From TMED88 sp964515335 (GTDB taxonomy: Bacteria > Myxococcota_A > UBA9160 > UBA4427), in NCBI GenBank assembly GCA_964515335.1, contig CAZETS010000024.1:1-64000 (forward strand): DNA of 64,000 nucleotides. Direction: 5' to 3'. Both the position numbers and the translations under genes were made by a program. The stretch's first letter is position 1, and the number at the start of each line of letters is the position of its first letter. The notes below the pieces were generated by a model. That model made no database searches, was not told where the DNA came from, and worked only from the letters and a program-made list of their open reading frames with translations. This document shows, one piece after another, positions 44,599 to 53,326 of this stretch.

Positions 44599-45223
44599 GG
44601 AAGTCCTCCTCGACTTGCTCGGGACGGATGCTCCGGACGACCCAGATGAATATGCCGATCAGGAAGAACGCGGCCGGGGCCAGCAGCATCAGGCCGTTCG
44701 GCTGGTACCAGCCGCCCTCGGTCACGAGCGGCAGCACCGGGTAGCCGAAGACCTTGCCGCTGCCGAAGAGCTCGCGCATGAAGGCGACCAGCATCAGTAC
44801 GAGCCCGTAGCCGAGCCCGTTCCCGATGCCGTCCACCAGCGAGAGCATCGGCGGGTTCTGCATCGCGAAGGCCTCGGCGCGGCCCATGATGATGCAGTTC
44901 GTGATGATCAGGCCGACGAAGACCGACAGCTGCTTGCTGATGTCGTACACGAAGGCCTTGAGCACCTGGTCGGTCACGATCACCAGCGAAGCGATGATGG
45001 TGAGCTGAACGATGATGCGGATGCTGGACGGGACGTAGTTGCGAATCAGGCTGATCGACAAGTTGGACAGCGCCGTCACGGCGATCACCGCGAGGCTCAT
45101 CACGAAGGCGGTCTCCATCTTCGTGGTCACGGCGAGCGCCGAGCAAAGCCCGAGCACCTGAAGGGCGATCGGGTTGTTGTTGATCAGCGGATCGAGCAGC
45201 GTCTCGCGTTGCTTCGAGGCCAT
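44552..45223 (-). CDS. nqrD: Na+-NQR subunit D
   Basis: 223 residues from ATG 45223, one nt overlapping the nqrC stop. Six TM helices; LGLCSALAVTTKMETA and ITNCIIMGRAEAFAM carry the two Cys regions that pair with NqrE. NGLGYGLVLMLVAFMRELFGSGKVFG is diagnostic. The last 15 or so residues extend into the nqrE start. Confidence 0.95.
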   Translation of the reverse strand: MASKQRETLLDPLINNNPIALQVLGLCSALAVTTKMETAFVMSLAVIAVTALSNLSISLIRNYVPSSIRIIVQLTIIASLVIVTDQVLKAFVYDISKQLSVFVGLIITNCIIMGRAEAFAMQNPPMLSLVDGIGNGLGYGLVLMLVAFMRELFGSGKVFGYPVLPLVTEGGWYQPNGLMLLAPAAFFLIGIFIWVVRSIRPEQVEEDFHVGALSEPGYEGGIR

Positions 45224-46026
45224 CACGCTCCCTTCGTCTTCGTTGCGGACGCGGGCCGGTCTTCGCGGAGGCGGGCGATGTACGGGCCGAAGCCGTTCTC
45301 GCCCAGCCAGAATTGCAGCATGTGGGTGACGCCCCGGCTCGTGAGCGTGGCGCCGGAGAGGCCGTCGACCTGGTACGGATCCTGGTCGGGCGGGCCCGCC
45401 GGACCCTTCTTGACGCGGATCTTCACGTTGCCGCGGTCGTCGAAGGCCTTGCGGCCGGGCCACAGCGCCTTCCAGCGCGGGTTCTCGACTTCGCCGCCGA
45501 GGCCGGCCGTTTCGCCCTGCTCGTAGTAGGTGATGCCGCGGATCGTGGTCAGGTCGGGGTCGAGGGCGATGTAGCCGTACATGATCGACCAGAGCCCCAT
45601 GCCCTCGATCGGCAGGATGATCGACTGCACGGCGCCGTTCTCGACGACCTCGTAGACGAGCCCGTCGATCGGCACGCGGAGCACCTTGGCGGGGTTGTCG
45701 GGGGCCTGGCGGCTGGTGGCGGGGTCCTTGGCGGCCAGGCGTTGGTCGTAGGCGGTCGGGTCGACGTCGGTGGCGTCTTCGCCCGAGGCGAGGTCGACGA
45801 CCCGCGGCCTGATCTTCTCCTGAAAGAGCGCCTGCACCTGGCCGGGCGAGAGGTCGTCGCCGTCGGCCATCAGTCCCGCGACCGAGAGGACGTTCTTCTG
45901 CTTGTCGACGAGGGCGTTGCGGTCCTGGCGATCCTTCAGCGAGACCGCCGAGCCCGAGACGAAGAGAGCGCAGACCACGCAGACGGCCGCGCAGAAGCCG
46001 ATGATGTAGCCGGTACTATGCTGCAC
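45223..46026 (-). CDS. nqrC: Na+-NQR subunit C (covalent FMN)
   Basis: 267 residues. N-terminal TM anchor (GYIIGFCAAVCVVCALFVSG) followed by a periplasmic FMN-binding domain. The flavinylation motif DGLSGATLTS places the phosphoester-linked Thr at residue 227. VYGYIALDPDL-like MYGYIALDPDLTTIRGITYYEQGETAGLGGE is typical. Overlaps nqrB by 11 nt. Needs ApbE, which is in the same operon. Confidence 0.95.
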   Translation of the reverse strand: MQHSTGYIIGFCAAVCVVCALFVSGSAVSLKDRQDRNALVDKQKNVLSVAGLMADGDDLSPGQVQALFQEKIRPRVVDLASGEDATDVDPTAYDQRLAAKDPATSRQAPDNPAKVLRVPIDGLVYEVVENGAVQSIILPIEGMGLWSIMYGYIALDPDLTTIRGITYYEQGETAGLGGEVENPRWKALWPGRKAFDDRGNVKIRVKKGPAGPPDQDPYQVDGLSGATLTSRGVTHMLQFWLGENGFGPYIARLREDRPASATKTKGA

Positions 46027-47233
46027 TGCGCGCGACCCTCCGGCGGATGTTGGCCTGCACGACGAAGTGATCGATCAGCGGCGCGAACATGTTCATGAAC
46101 AGGATCGCGAGCATCATGCCCTCGGGATATGCGGGATTGACCACCCGGATCAGCACGACCAGCACGCCGATCATGAACCCGTAGATCCACTTGCCGCGGT
46201 TGGTGAACGCCGAGGACACCGGGTCGGTCGCCATGAAGGCGGCCCCGAACGCCCAGCCGCCCAGCACCACGTGCCAGTACCAGGGTACGTCGAACATCGG
46301 ATTGGTCAGCGAGCCGCCGACGTTGAAGAGCACCGCCATCGCGATCGTGCCGAGCAGCACGCCGAGCATCGTCCTGAACGAGCCGACGCCGGTGATCACG
46401 AGCAGCCCGGCCCCGAGCAGGCAGGCGAACGTCGAGGTCTCGCCCATCGAGCCGGGAATCGAGCCCCAGAACGCGTCCCACCAGTCGACGCCGGCGAGCG
46501 CGCCCTTGGTGGCGGCGGCCTGGGCGAGCAGCGTGGCGCCGCTGTAGGTGTCGATGCCCTGCAGGTCGGCGGCGATCCAGGCCGCGTCGCCGCTCATCGC
46601 GCCGGGGTAGGCGAAGAAGAGGAAGGCGCGGGCCGTCAGCGCGGGGTTCAGGAAGTTCATTCCGACCCCGCCGAAGATCTCCTTGCCGATCACGATCCCG
46701 AACGCGATGCCGAGCACCACCATCCACAGCGGAATGGTCGGCGGCAGTGTGAGCGGCAGCAGGGCGCCGGTGACCACGAAGCCCTCGCTGATCTCGTGCC
46801 CCCGCACGACGGCGAAGATCACCTCGCACAGGCCGCCCGCGACCATCACCGTGGCGAAGATCGGCAGCCAGTAGAGCGCGCCGAAGAGCAGGCAGTGGAG
46901 CGTGCTCTTGAAGTCCCAGGCGAGGTCGAGCCCGTTCCAGAGCGCGGTCTGCCAGGTGTCGAGCGGAGCCGCGCCGTGCGCGACGGCCAGCATCGCCTGG
47001 AATCCCGTATTCCAGCTCGCCATCAGCATGCACGGCCCGAGGGCGACCGCGACCGTGATCATCAGCCGCTTCATGTCGGTGGCGTCGCGGACGTGCGAGC
47101 CCGACCGGGTGACTTCGCCGCTGGTGTAGAGGACGCTGTCCTGCAGCTCCCAGACGGCGTGGTAGCGCTCGAGGGGGCCGCCCTTCTCGAAGTAGGGGGC
47201 GATCTTGTCGAGCTGGTCGCGCAGCAGCTTCAT
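46016..47233 (-). CDS. nqrB: Na+-NQR subunit B (covalent FMN, riboflavin)
   Basis: 405 residues, about ten TM helices. Flavinylation motif DTYSGATLLAQ with Thr234 (Thr236 in Vibrio). GALLPLTLPPTIPLWMVVLGIAFGIVIGKEIFGGVGMNFLNPALTARAFLFFAYP is the conserved pore/quinone-proximal block. NqrB holds riboflavin and forms the Na+ path. Starts 7 bp after nqrA ends. Confidence 0.95.
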   Translation of the reverse strand: MKLLRDQLDKIAPYFEKGGPLERYHAVWELQDSVLYTSGEVTRSGSHVRDATDMKRLMITVAVALGPCMLMASWNTGFQAMLAVAHGAAPLDTWQTALWNGLDLAWDFKSTLHCLLFGALYWLPIFATVMVAGGLCEVIFAVVRGHEISEGFVVTGALLPLTLPPTIPLWMVVLGIAFGIVIGKEIFGGVGMNFLNPALTARAFLFFAYPGAMSGDAAWIAADLQGIDTYSGATLLAQAAATKGALAGVDWWDAFWGSIPGSMGETSTFACLLGAGLLVITGVGSFRTMLGVLLGTIAMAVLFNVGGSLTNPMFDVPWYWHVVLGGWAFGAAFMATDPVSSAFTNRGKWIYGFMIGVLVVLIRVVNPAYPEGMMLAILFMNMFAPLIDHFVVQANIRRRVARSAA

Positions 47234-47240
47234 GGTGTGC

Positions 47241-48623
47241 TCAGCCCTCGCTCTCGATCTGCTCGAGGCTCCGCCGCAGCACCGGCCCGTAGACGATCTT
47301 GCTGTGGCAGACGAAGGTGCAGAGGGCGACGTCTTCCTCGTCGAGCTCGAGAGCGCCGAGCGCCTCGGCCTTTTCGATGTCGCCCACCATCATCGAGCGC
47401 AGCAGGAAGGTGGGCAGGATGTCCATCGGCATCACCTGCTCGTAGGTGCCGACCGGCACCATCGGTCGCAGGGCTCCGTGGAGCGAGGTCGTGAGATCGA
47501 AGTCCCTGGCGGGCATGAACTTCGACGCGAACAGGCGCAGCACCGAGAAGCGGTCCGTTCCCGGCCGCATCCAGCCGAGCAAGCGCCGCTCGCGATCCTC
47601 CGCGACGACGCTGATCTGCCGGTCGAAGCGGCCCAGGTAGCCGAACGCGTCTCCGCTCGCCTTCTTGCCGGACAGCACGTCCCCGGCGATCAGGCGCACC
47701 TCGCGATCGTCGGCGATCTCGCCTTCGGTCACGTCCTCGGTCGACGCGCCCAGCCTCGTCCGCACCAGGGAGGGGTCGCGCACCGGCGGACCCGCGACCG
47801 AGACGACCCGCTCGACGTCGAGCACGCCCGTGGCGAAGAGCTTCCCGATCGCCGCCACGTCCTGGTAGCCGACGTGCCAGACCGTCTTGCCGCGGTGGAC
47901 CGGCTCGAGGAGGTGGATGTGAAGGCCCGGCGTGCCGACGGGATGCGGCCCGGCGAACGACTCGAACCGGACCGGCGCGTTCACCTTCTCGGGCAGGTCC
48001 GAGTGCTCGCCGACGCAGACGTAGGTGGTGCCGGCGGTGAGCTTCGCGAGGACGTGCAGGCCCCGCTCGAAGTCGGCGAGCCGATCGGCGAGCACCACCT
48101 CGGGCAGCGGCGCGAGCGGCGCCGAGTCGATCGCCGTGACGAAGAGGGCCGCGGGCTCGGAGTCGACCGGCGGCGACTTGCTGAACGGGCGGGTCCGCAG
48201 GGCCACCCACATCCCGGACTCGACGAGCAGCTCGCGCACTGCGTCGCGCGTGAGCGAATCGGCGTGCGCGCCCGTGTAGCTCGCGAAGCTCGCCAGCTCG
48301 CCGGGCGGCGGGTCTCCGGCGCGCTCACCGTCGGAAAGGTCGATCACCACGGACTGCAGGACGCGCCGCGCGCCGCGATGGATGCCGATGATGCGCCCCG
48401 CTCCGGGAGCCGTGTGCAGCACTCCGGGGTTCTTGCGGTTCTCGAAGAGAACCTGCCCCCGCTCGACGGTCTCGCCTTCCTCGACCCGCATGCGCGGCTT
48501 CATGCCCGGGAAGTCGTCGGCCATCACGGCGACGCGCGTCGCGTTCGCCTGCCGCCGAATCACCTGCATGGGACGCCCCGCGATCGGGAGATCGAGCCCC
48601 TTCGTGATCTTGTGCGTTGCCAT
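47241..48623 (-). CDS. nqrA: Na+-NQR subunit A
   Basis: 460 residues from ATG 48623 (MATHKITKGLDLPIAG), matching the family start 'MI.I.KGLDLPI.G'. Soluble cytoplasmic subunit with quinone/inhibitor interaction in other species. Hallmarks: GMKPRMRVEEGETVERGQVLFENRKNPGVLHTAPGAG, RPFSKSP, HIHLLEPV, VWHVGYQDVAAIGKLF and the C-terminal EEDVALCTFVCHSKIVYGPVLR. First gene of the operon, 160 bp behind a good promoter. Confidence 0.95.
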   Translation of the reverse strand: MATHKITKGLDLPIAGRPMQVIRRQANATRVAVMADDFPGMKPRMRVEEGETVERGQVLFENRKNPGVLHTAPGAGRIIGIHRGARRVLQSVVIDLSDGERAGDPPPGELASFASYTGAHADSLTRDAVRELLVESGMWVALRTRPFSKSPPVDSEPAALFVTAIDSAPLAPLPEVVLADRLADFERGLHVLAKLTAGTTYVCVGEHSDLPEKVNAPVRFESFAGPHPVGTPGLHIHLLEPVHRGKTVWHVGYQDVAAIGKLFATGVLDVERVVSVAGPPVRDPSLVRTRLGASTEDVTEGEIADDREVRLIAGDVLSGKKASGDAFGYLGRFDRQISVVAEDRERRLLGWMRPGTDRFSVLRLFASKFMPARDFDLTTSLHGALRPMVPVGTYEQVMPMDILPTFLLRSMMVGDIEKAEALGALELDEEDVALCTFVCHSKIVYGPVLRRSLEQIESEG

Positions 48624-48790
48624 GTGCGCTCGTCGTCTGCCTGTCGTGCGGCCGCGCACCGGCGGCTTTGCGGCGAGCCGCGCGCCCGGGCTCTTGCCGT
48701 GGGATCCGGGCGGCCGGGCGCTTGCGTTGCCGGCCGGTGATGCGTCGGAATGAACCGACCGGTGATGCAGCCCGGGGCGGGACGGGGCAG

Positions 48791-48819
48791 ATACTAGGGG
48801 GCGCAAATGCCGCCTTCAA
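48791..48819 (-). promoter_or_regulatory. Promoter of the nqr operon
   Basis: On the minus strand TTGAAG (48814-48819), 17 nt, then TAGTAT (48791-48796), both close to consensus with ideal spacing. Predicted leader to nqrA about 160 nt. Confidence 0.6.
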
Positions 48820-48999
48820 GCACACGTTCGCGCTCGAGAGTGGGACGTGGGTGCTCACTTCGGTAGTGGGCGCCACCGTGTTTCGGCGGATGAGCAACTC
48901 GTGCGCAGGGCCCACACGGCTGCCGGGCGCGCGCCGGGGCGCTGTGGTGGCTGTCAGCGCCCCGGGAGTGGCGGAGCGGCCGCGATTGCGAATCTCGGC

Positions 49000-49029
49000 T
49001 TGCTCGGTGCAACCACCTGGTTCTACAAT
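49000..49029 (+). promoter_or_regulatory. Promoter of the CBS-domain gene
   Basis: TTGCTC (49000-49005), 18 nt, then TACAAT (49024-49029); about 86 bp before the ATG at 49115. Confidence 0.5.
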
Positions 49030-49114
49030 ACAGGTGGCGGTTCAGACTTCGGAAACGCCGATGCTTTCGGAGCCGTGGCCGCCCCGGGTCGACGATCGAC
49101 CGGAGGCAGCACCC

Positions 49115-49591
49115 ATGAACGAGTCAAGCCGAATTCTGACCGCACGCGACATCATGGCCACCTCACTGGTCACGCTCAGTCAGGACTCGAGCATCTTCGA
49201 GGCCATCCGCGTTCTGCTCGCCAAGCGGATCTCGGGTGCGCCGGTCGTCGACCGCGACGGCCGCATGGTCGGCGTGCTCTCCGAGCTCGACTGCCTGCGC
49301 GTCCTCACCTCCGACGAGTTCTACGCGGGCCAGCAGGAGGAGGCCGGCACCGTCAAGCACTTCATGACCGGCGCCGGCAAGACCATCCCGCCCGACCTCG
49401 GCATCTACGCGATCGCCCACTACTTCCTCGTCGAGCCCGTCCGCCGGCTGCCGGTCATCGAAGACGGACGTCTGGTGGGCCAGGTCAGCCGCCGCGACGT
49501 GTTGCGCGGCATCGATCGCATGATCCGCGCGCAGGACAAGCCCAAGCGCCCCGACCTGCGCGACATCTCGCGGAGCTGGTCGGCCCTGTAG
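49115..49591 (+). CDS. Two-CBS-domain protein
   Basis: 158 residues; ATG 49115 after GGAGG. Two CBS motifs: about 10-65 (ARDIMATSLVTLSQDSSIFEAIRVLLAKRISGAPVVDRDGRMVGVLSELD) and 85-140 (VKHFMT...IYAIAHYFLVEPVRRLPVIEDGRLVGQVSRRDVLRGI). Such stand-alone CBS pairs bind adenosine nucleotides and regulate partner enzymes or transporters. Cytoplasmic. Divergent from nqr, so a link to energy status is imaginable but unproven. Confidence 0.88.
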   Translation: MNESSRILTARDIMATSLVTLSQDSSIFEAIRVLLAKRISGAPVVDRDGRMVGVLSELDCLRVLTSDEFYAGQQEEAGTVKHFMTGAGKTIPPDLGIYAIAHYFLVEPVRRLPVIEDGRLVGQVSRRDVLRGIDRMIRAQDKPKRPDLRDISRSWSAL

Positions 49592-49601
49592 GCTCCTCCA
49601 C

Positions 49602-50732
49602 TCAGAGCAGCATCGACACCGGCCGTTCCACGGCCCGGCGGATGCTCGCGAGCAGCTCGGCGGCAGCCATCTCCGTGACCGCCGTCCGGTCGGCGGAGAG
49701 GGTGAGGGTGAGGGTCGTGCCGGGGACGACCTCGCCGTCGTCCACCACCGGCTCGGCGCGAGGCGCTCCGACCCCGACCACCAGCCGCCGTGGTGCGCTC
49801 GACACGACGCGCACCCCGTCGATCCCCGTCACACCGAGGTCGAGCACCGCGATCTCGGCGCCGTGCTCGTCACCGGAGGCGAGGCCGCCGTCGCGCGCCA
49901 GCCCGACGAGTGCCTCCACCTCGGCAGCGATCGTGCCGAGGCTCTTGGTGTCGGCGGCGCGCAGCACGGGAAGCGCCAGGCCCGCCTTGGTCGCCACGCC
50001 GATCGCGACGTCGGCGGCGCCATTGGCAGCGTTCCCGCCGTCGCGGGCGGTGATCTCCCGCAGCGACAGCGCGGCCGCGCGCACCACCGTGTGAAGCGGC
50101 CCGATGGCCGGACCGCCCGCCGCGAGGGCGTTGAGGCGGTCGAGATCGCCGAGCAGTCCGTCGATGCGACAGATCGCGGTGAGCTGCAGCAGGGCGGGCC
50201 CGCCGGTCGCCGCCGTGCGGCCTTCTTCGCGGGGCGCGACGGCCGACGCAATGCGCTGCTCGACGTCGTGGCGTGTGATGCGCCCGCGCGGGCCGGTGCC
50301 GTCCACCCGCGCGAGGTCGATACCGGCCTGCGTGGCCAGGCGCCGCGCGAGGGCGGTGGCGGCTCCGTGCTCCGCCCGATTGCCCGCAGCCGCAGCCGCA
50401 GCCGCAGCCGGCGCCGGAACGGTGGCCGGGGGCTGCGGAGCCGCGTCCTTCACGCCCGCCGGCTCCGGAGCGTCCGCGCTCTTCTCTGCGTCTGCCGTGT
50501 CGAGCACGGCGAGCAACGTCCCGACCGCCACGTCCGTCGTCCCGGCGGCCACCAGGATCTCGCGCAGCGTGCCCGTCGCCGGCGCCTCGATCTCGACCGT
50601 CGACTTTTCGGTTTCGATCTCGAGCAGCACGTCGCCCTGGCGGACGCTCTCGCCGGGCTCGACGAGCCACGCCACGACGTCGGCCCCGGTCATGTCCGAG
50701 GCGACCTGCGGCATGTGGATCTCCAGCGACAT
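49602..50732 (-). CDS. Lipoyl-domain 2-oxoacid dehydrogenase E2-like protein with degenerate catalytic motif
   Basis: 376 residues, ATG 50732. N-terminal lipoyl domain with the lipoylation site ETEKSTVEI. A Pro/Ala linker coded by GCAGCC hexamer repeats comes next, then an E3-binding peripheral domain (ATALARRLATQAGIDLARVDGTGPRGRITRHDVEQRI). The C-terminal acyltransferase-like domain is short. The usual LTLSFDHRVVDG is replaced by LTLSADRTAVTE, so the catalytic His and Asp are missing. No E1 or E3 genes are adjacent. It lies directly downstream of the acyl-CoA dehydrogenase pair, separated by 83 bp. It may be a lipoyl carrier or dead acyltransferase. Confidence 0.75.
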   Translation of the reverse strand: MSLEIHMPQVASDMTGADVVAWLVEPGESVRQGDVLLEIETEKSTVEIEAPATGTLREILVAAGTTDVAVGTLLAVLDTADAEKSADAPEPAGVKDAAPQPPATVPAPAAAAAAAAGNRAEHGAATALARRLATQAGIDLARVDGTGPRGRITRHDVEQRIASAVAPREEGRTAATGGPALLQLTAICRIDGLLGDLDRLNALAAGGPAIGPLHTVVRAAALSLREITARDGGNAANGAADVAIGVATKAGLALPVLRAADTKSLGTIAAEVEALVGLARDGGLASGDEHGAEIAVLDLGVTGIDGVRVVSSAPRRLVVGVGAPRAEPVVDDGEVVPGTTLTLTLSADRTAVTEMAAAELLASIRRAVERPVSMLL

Positions 50733-50815
50733 CGCGCGGCCCACCCCCGGCGAGGATTGTGACAGAAGCCGGGGCGTGGAGCGATGTGGGGCGGGCCTCT
50801 CGGGCGAATGCGGGA

Positions 50816-51940
50816 CTACTCGGCGGCCAGCAAGGCCCCGATCGTCGAAAGCTGCCGGCCCGCGCCCCCCGCCGTCACGGCGAGCTGGTTCGCCCAGAGG
50901 AAGTAGCGGTGGATCGGGTAGTCGATGTCCGCGCCGATGCCGCCGTGCAGGTGCTGGGCGGTGTGGACGACGCGATGCCCGCCTCGGCAGGCCCACCACG
51001 CGGCCGCCGCTGCCTCGCGGGTGGCCGGCAGGTCGTTCTCGAGCCGCCACGTCGCCTGCCAGAGCGTCGACCGCATCGACTCGATGTCGATGAAGGCGTC
51101 GGCACTGCGCATCGTGACCGCCTGGAACGTGCCGATCGGGCGCCCGAACTGCTTTCGCGTCGTCGTGTACTCGGCGGTGCGGCGCAGCGCCTCCTCGGCG
51201 ACGCCCACCTGCAGGGCCGCGACGGCGACACGGGTGTGGTCGACGATGAAGCGAACGATCGCCGCGCCTGTCGACGGATCGCCGAGCACGTCTTCGGCGC
51301 CGACCGTGACGCCCTCGAGCGTCATGCGGAACTGCCGCGCGTGGTCGCTCGCGCGTGACTCCTCGAGCGTGACGCCCGCTGCGCGCGGATCGACGAGGAA
51401 CACGCCGAGACCGCCGTCCGGGGTCGCGGCGGGCACGAGCACGCGCTCGGCGGACGCGGCGATGGGTACGCAGACCTTCTGGCCGTCGAGCACCCAGGCG
51501 TCGTCGGCCGGCCGGGCCGTGGTGGCGAGGGTCGTCGGGTCGTCTGCGCCGAATTCGTCGAGGGCGGCCGAAAGCAGCTGCTCGCCCGACACGATCCCCG
51601 GCAGCCAGCGATCGCGCTGCGCGGCGCTGCCGAAGTGTGCGATCGGCAGCGCCGCCTGCACGAGCACGGGCAGCAGCGGGACCGGCGCGACGGCGCGTCC
51701 GGCCTCCTCGAGCAGGACGAGCAGCGCACCGAGGCCGAACTCGCTGCCCTGCTGCTTCTCGGGCACGGCGACGCCGAGCAGGTTCGCCTCGGCGAGCGCC
51801 GCGTACAGCGCTCGATCGATGCCGTCGCCGTCGGGGCTGCGCTCGATCGCGGCAAGGTGCTCGTGCTCGCAGGCATCGGAGAAGATCTGCTTCGCGAGCT
51901 CGCGGATCGCGTTCTGCTCTTCGCTGAAGGTGAAGTCCAT
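50816..51940 (-). CDS. Acyl-CoA dehydrogenase subunit, heterotetrameric steroid-type (second subunit)
   Basis: 374 residues; ATG 51940 with AGGAG. ACAD N-, middle and C-domains recognisable: MDFTFSEEQNAIRELAKQIF, LLGVAVPEKQQGSEFGLGAL, YTTTRKQFGRPIGTFQAVTMRSADAFIDIE and HTAQHLHGGIGADIDYPIHRYF. The FAD and substrate motifs are weak (LDEFGADDP) and the catalytic IYEG/T.EIQ region is missing, as in the non-catalytic partner of ACAD alpha2-beta2 pairs (FadE27/ChsE5-like). It follows the 391-aa ACAD by 43 bp. Acts in acyl-CoA oxidation of probably bulky side chains (inference). Confidence 0.85.
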   Translation of the reverse strand: MDFTFSEEQNAIRELAKQIFSDACEHEHLAAIERSPDGDGIDRALYAALAEANLLGVAVPEKQQGSEFGLGALLVLLEEAGRAVAPVPLLPVLVQAALPIAHFGSAAQRDRWLPGIVSGEQLLSAALDEFGADDPTTLATTARPADDAWVLDGQKVCVPIAASAERVLVPAATPDGGLGVFLVDPRAAGVTLEESRASDHARQFRMTLEGVTVGAEDVLGDPSTGAAIVRFIVDHTRVAVAALQVGVAEEALRRTAEYTTTRKQFGRPIGTFQAVTMRSADAFIDIESMRSTLWQATWRLENDLPATREAAAAAWWACRGGHRVVHTAQHLHGGIGADIDYPIHRYFLWANQLAVTAGGAGRQLSTIGALLAAE

Positions 51941-51983
51941 CGGGTGGGGCTCCTGTCGACGCTCGCGGGTTGGCCGGTCGTTC

Positions 51984-53159
51984 TCAGCGCGGTGCGCGCG
52001 GCATGCGCAGGCCGGCCATCGCGACGATCTCGCGCTGCACCTCGTTGACGCCGCCGCCGAAGGTGTTGATCTGACAGGCGCGCATCTCCTGGCTGATCCG
52101 GCCCTCGAGCGCGGCCGCCGCCGATCCGGAGCGCAGCGCGCCGACGGGTCCCAGCACCTCGAGCATCAGGCGGTAGACCTCGATCAGCGACTCGGTGCTC
52201 GACACCTTCACCGCCGAGGCCATCGCGGGGTCGAGCTCGTCTCGCTCGAGCGCCCACGCCATGCGCCAGTTCATCACCTTGATGGCTTCGAGCCGCGCCT
52301 GCGCCTCGCCGAGGGCGATCTGCACGCGGACGTCGTCGATCACGCGGCCGCCGTCGGGGCGCCGTGTCTCGGCCGCCCAGGCGACCAGGTTGTCCATGTG
52401 CTCGAACGCGATGCCGCCGAAAGCAGCGAGGCCGATGCGCTCGTGGTTGAGCTGCGTGGTGATGAGGCGCCAGCCGTTGCCGAGGCCGCCCACCAGCATC
52501 GAGTCGGCCACGCGGACGTTCTCGTAGTAGCTCATGCAGGTGTGTCCGCCGCCGACCGTGTGGATGGGGGCGGCGCTGAACCCGGGCAGCTTCGTGTCGA
52601 CGATGAAGATCGAGATGCCCTGGTGCTTCTTGGCATCGGGATCGGTCCTCGCCGCGAGCCAGATGTAGTCGGCGTCGTCGGCGCCGCTGGTGAAGATCTT
52701 CGTTCCGTTGATGACCCACTCGTCGCCGTCCTTCACGGCGGACGTCTTGAGCGCGGCGAGGTCGGTGCCGGCGTCCGGCTCGGTGTAGCCGATGGCGAAG
52801 TGCGTCTTGCCGTGGAGGATGAGCGGCAGGAAGTCGCGCTTGTGCTCCTCGGAGCCGTGCTCCATCAGGCAGGGCCCCACGGTGTTGAGCGTGACGAAGG
52901 GCAGCGGCGCGCCCGCCCGGCGCAGTTCGTCGACGAAGATCAGCTGCTCGACCGCGCTGAGCCCCCCGCCGCCGTACTCCTTGGGCCAGCCGACGCCCAG
53001 CCAGCCGTCCTTGCCCATCTGCCGGACAGTCTCTCGGAAGATCTTTCCTCCCTCGAGGTTGCGGATCCCGGCCTTGCGCTCGGGCGTCATCAGTTGCGCG
53101 AAGTACTCGCGCAGGCGCTTGCGCAGTTCCAGCTGCTCGGGGGTCAGGTCGACGTACAT
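51984..53159 (-). CDS. Acyl-CoA dehydrogenase subunit, heterotetrameric steroid-type (first subunit)
   Basis: 391 residues; ATG 53159. Opens MYVDLTPEQLELRKRLREYF, has WPKEYGGGGLSAVEQLIF, the substrate/FAD loop FAIGYTEPDAGTDLAAL and FTSGADDADYIWLAART, and the C-terminal NTFGGGVNEVQREIVA in place of IYGGTSEIQ. This is the FadE26/ChsE4-like arrangement, in which the pair forms an alpha2-beta2 enzyme acting on steroid side chains. First gene of a three-gene operon (ACAD, ACAD, E2-like). Its promoter carries a KstR-like operator. Confidence 0.9.
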   Translation of the reverse strand: MYVDLTPEQLELRKRLREYFAQLMTPERKAGIRNLEGGKIFRETVRQMGKDGWLGVGWPKEYGGGGLSAVEQLIFVDELRRAGAPLPFVTLNTVGPCLMEHGSEEHKRDFLPLILHGKTHFAIGYTEPDAGTDLAALKTSAVKDGDEWVINGTKIFTSGADDADYIWLAARTDPDAKKHQGISIFIVDTKLPGFSAAPIHTVGGGHTCMSYYENVRVADSMLVGGLGNGWRLITTQLNHERIGLAAFGGIAFEHMDNLVAWAAETRRPDGGRVIDDVRVQIALGEAQARLEAIKVMNWRMAWALERDELDPAMASAVKVSSTESLIEVYRLMLEVLGPVGALRSGSAAAALEGRISQEMRACQINTFGGGVNEVQREIVAMAGLRMPRAPR

Positions 53160-53240
53160 CGGGCTGCCTCGTGGGAGGTCGCGGAGCGAGAAAGAAAGAA
53201 GGGCGCCACACGGCGCGCACCCCGCAGCATAGCCGGCATG

Positions 53241-53254
53241 TGGAACACGTTCTA
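53241..53254. promoter_or_regulatory. KstR-like operator TGGAACACGTTCTA
   Basis: The 14-mer fits TnnAACnnGTTnnA, the recognition pattern described for the TetR-family steroid regulator KstR in actinobacteria. It lies about 82 bp before the ACAD start and 72 bp before the LLM gene, between the divergent genes. On the minus strand it overlays the -35 position of a TATGCT -10 (about 17 nt). Confidence 0.5.
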
Positions 53255-53326
53255 GTCTCTGCTCTCCGGGGCGGACAGGGCCCCGGAGGAGGGCCGCAGT
53301 GGTGCGCGGCGGGCTGGAGACGGGCG

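Larger units (their letters stand above)
48624..49114. other. 491-bp divergent regulatory region between nqrA and CBS gene
   Basis: No gene supported. Contains one promoter facing left for nqr (48791-48819) and one facing right for the CBS-domain gene (49000-49029), plus the ribosome site GGAGG near 49102. No operator-like palindrome was noticed. Confidence 0.55.
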
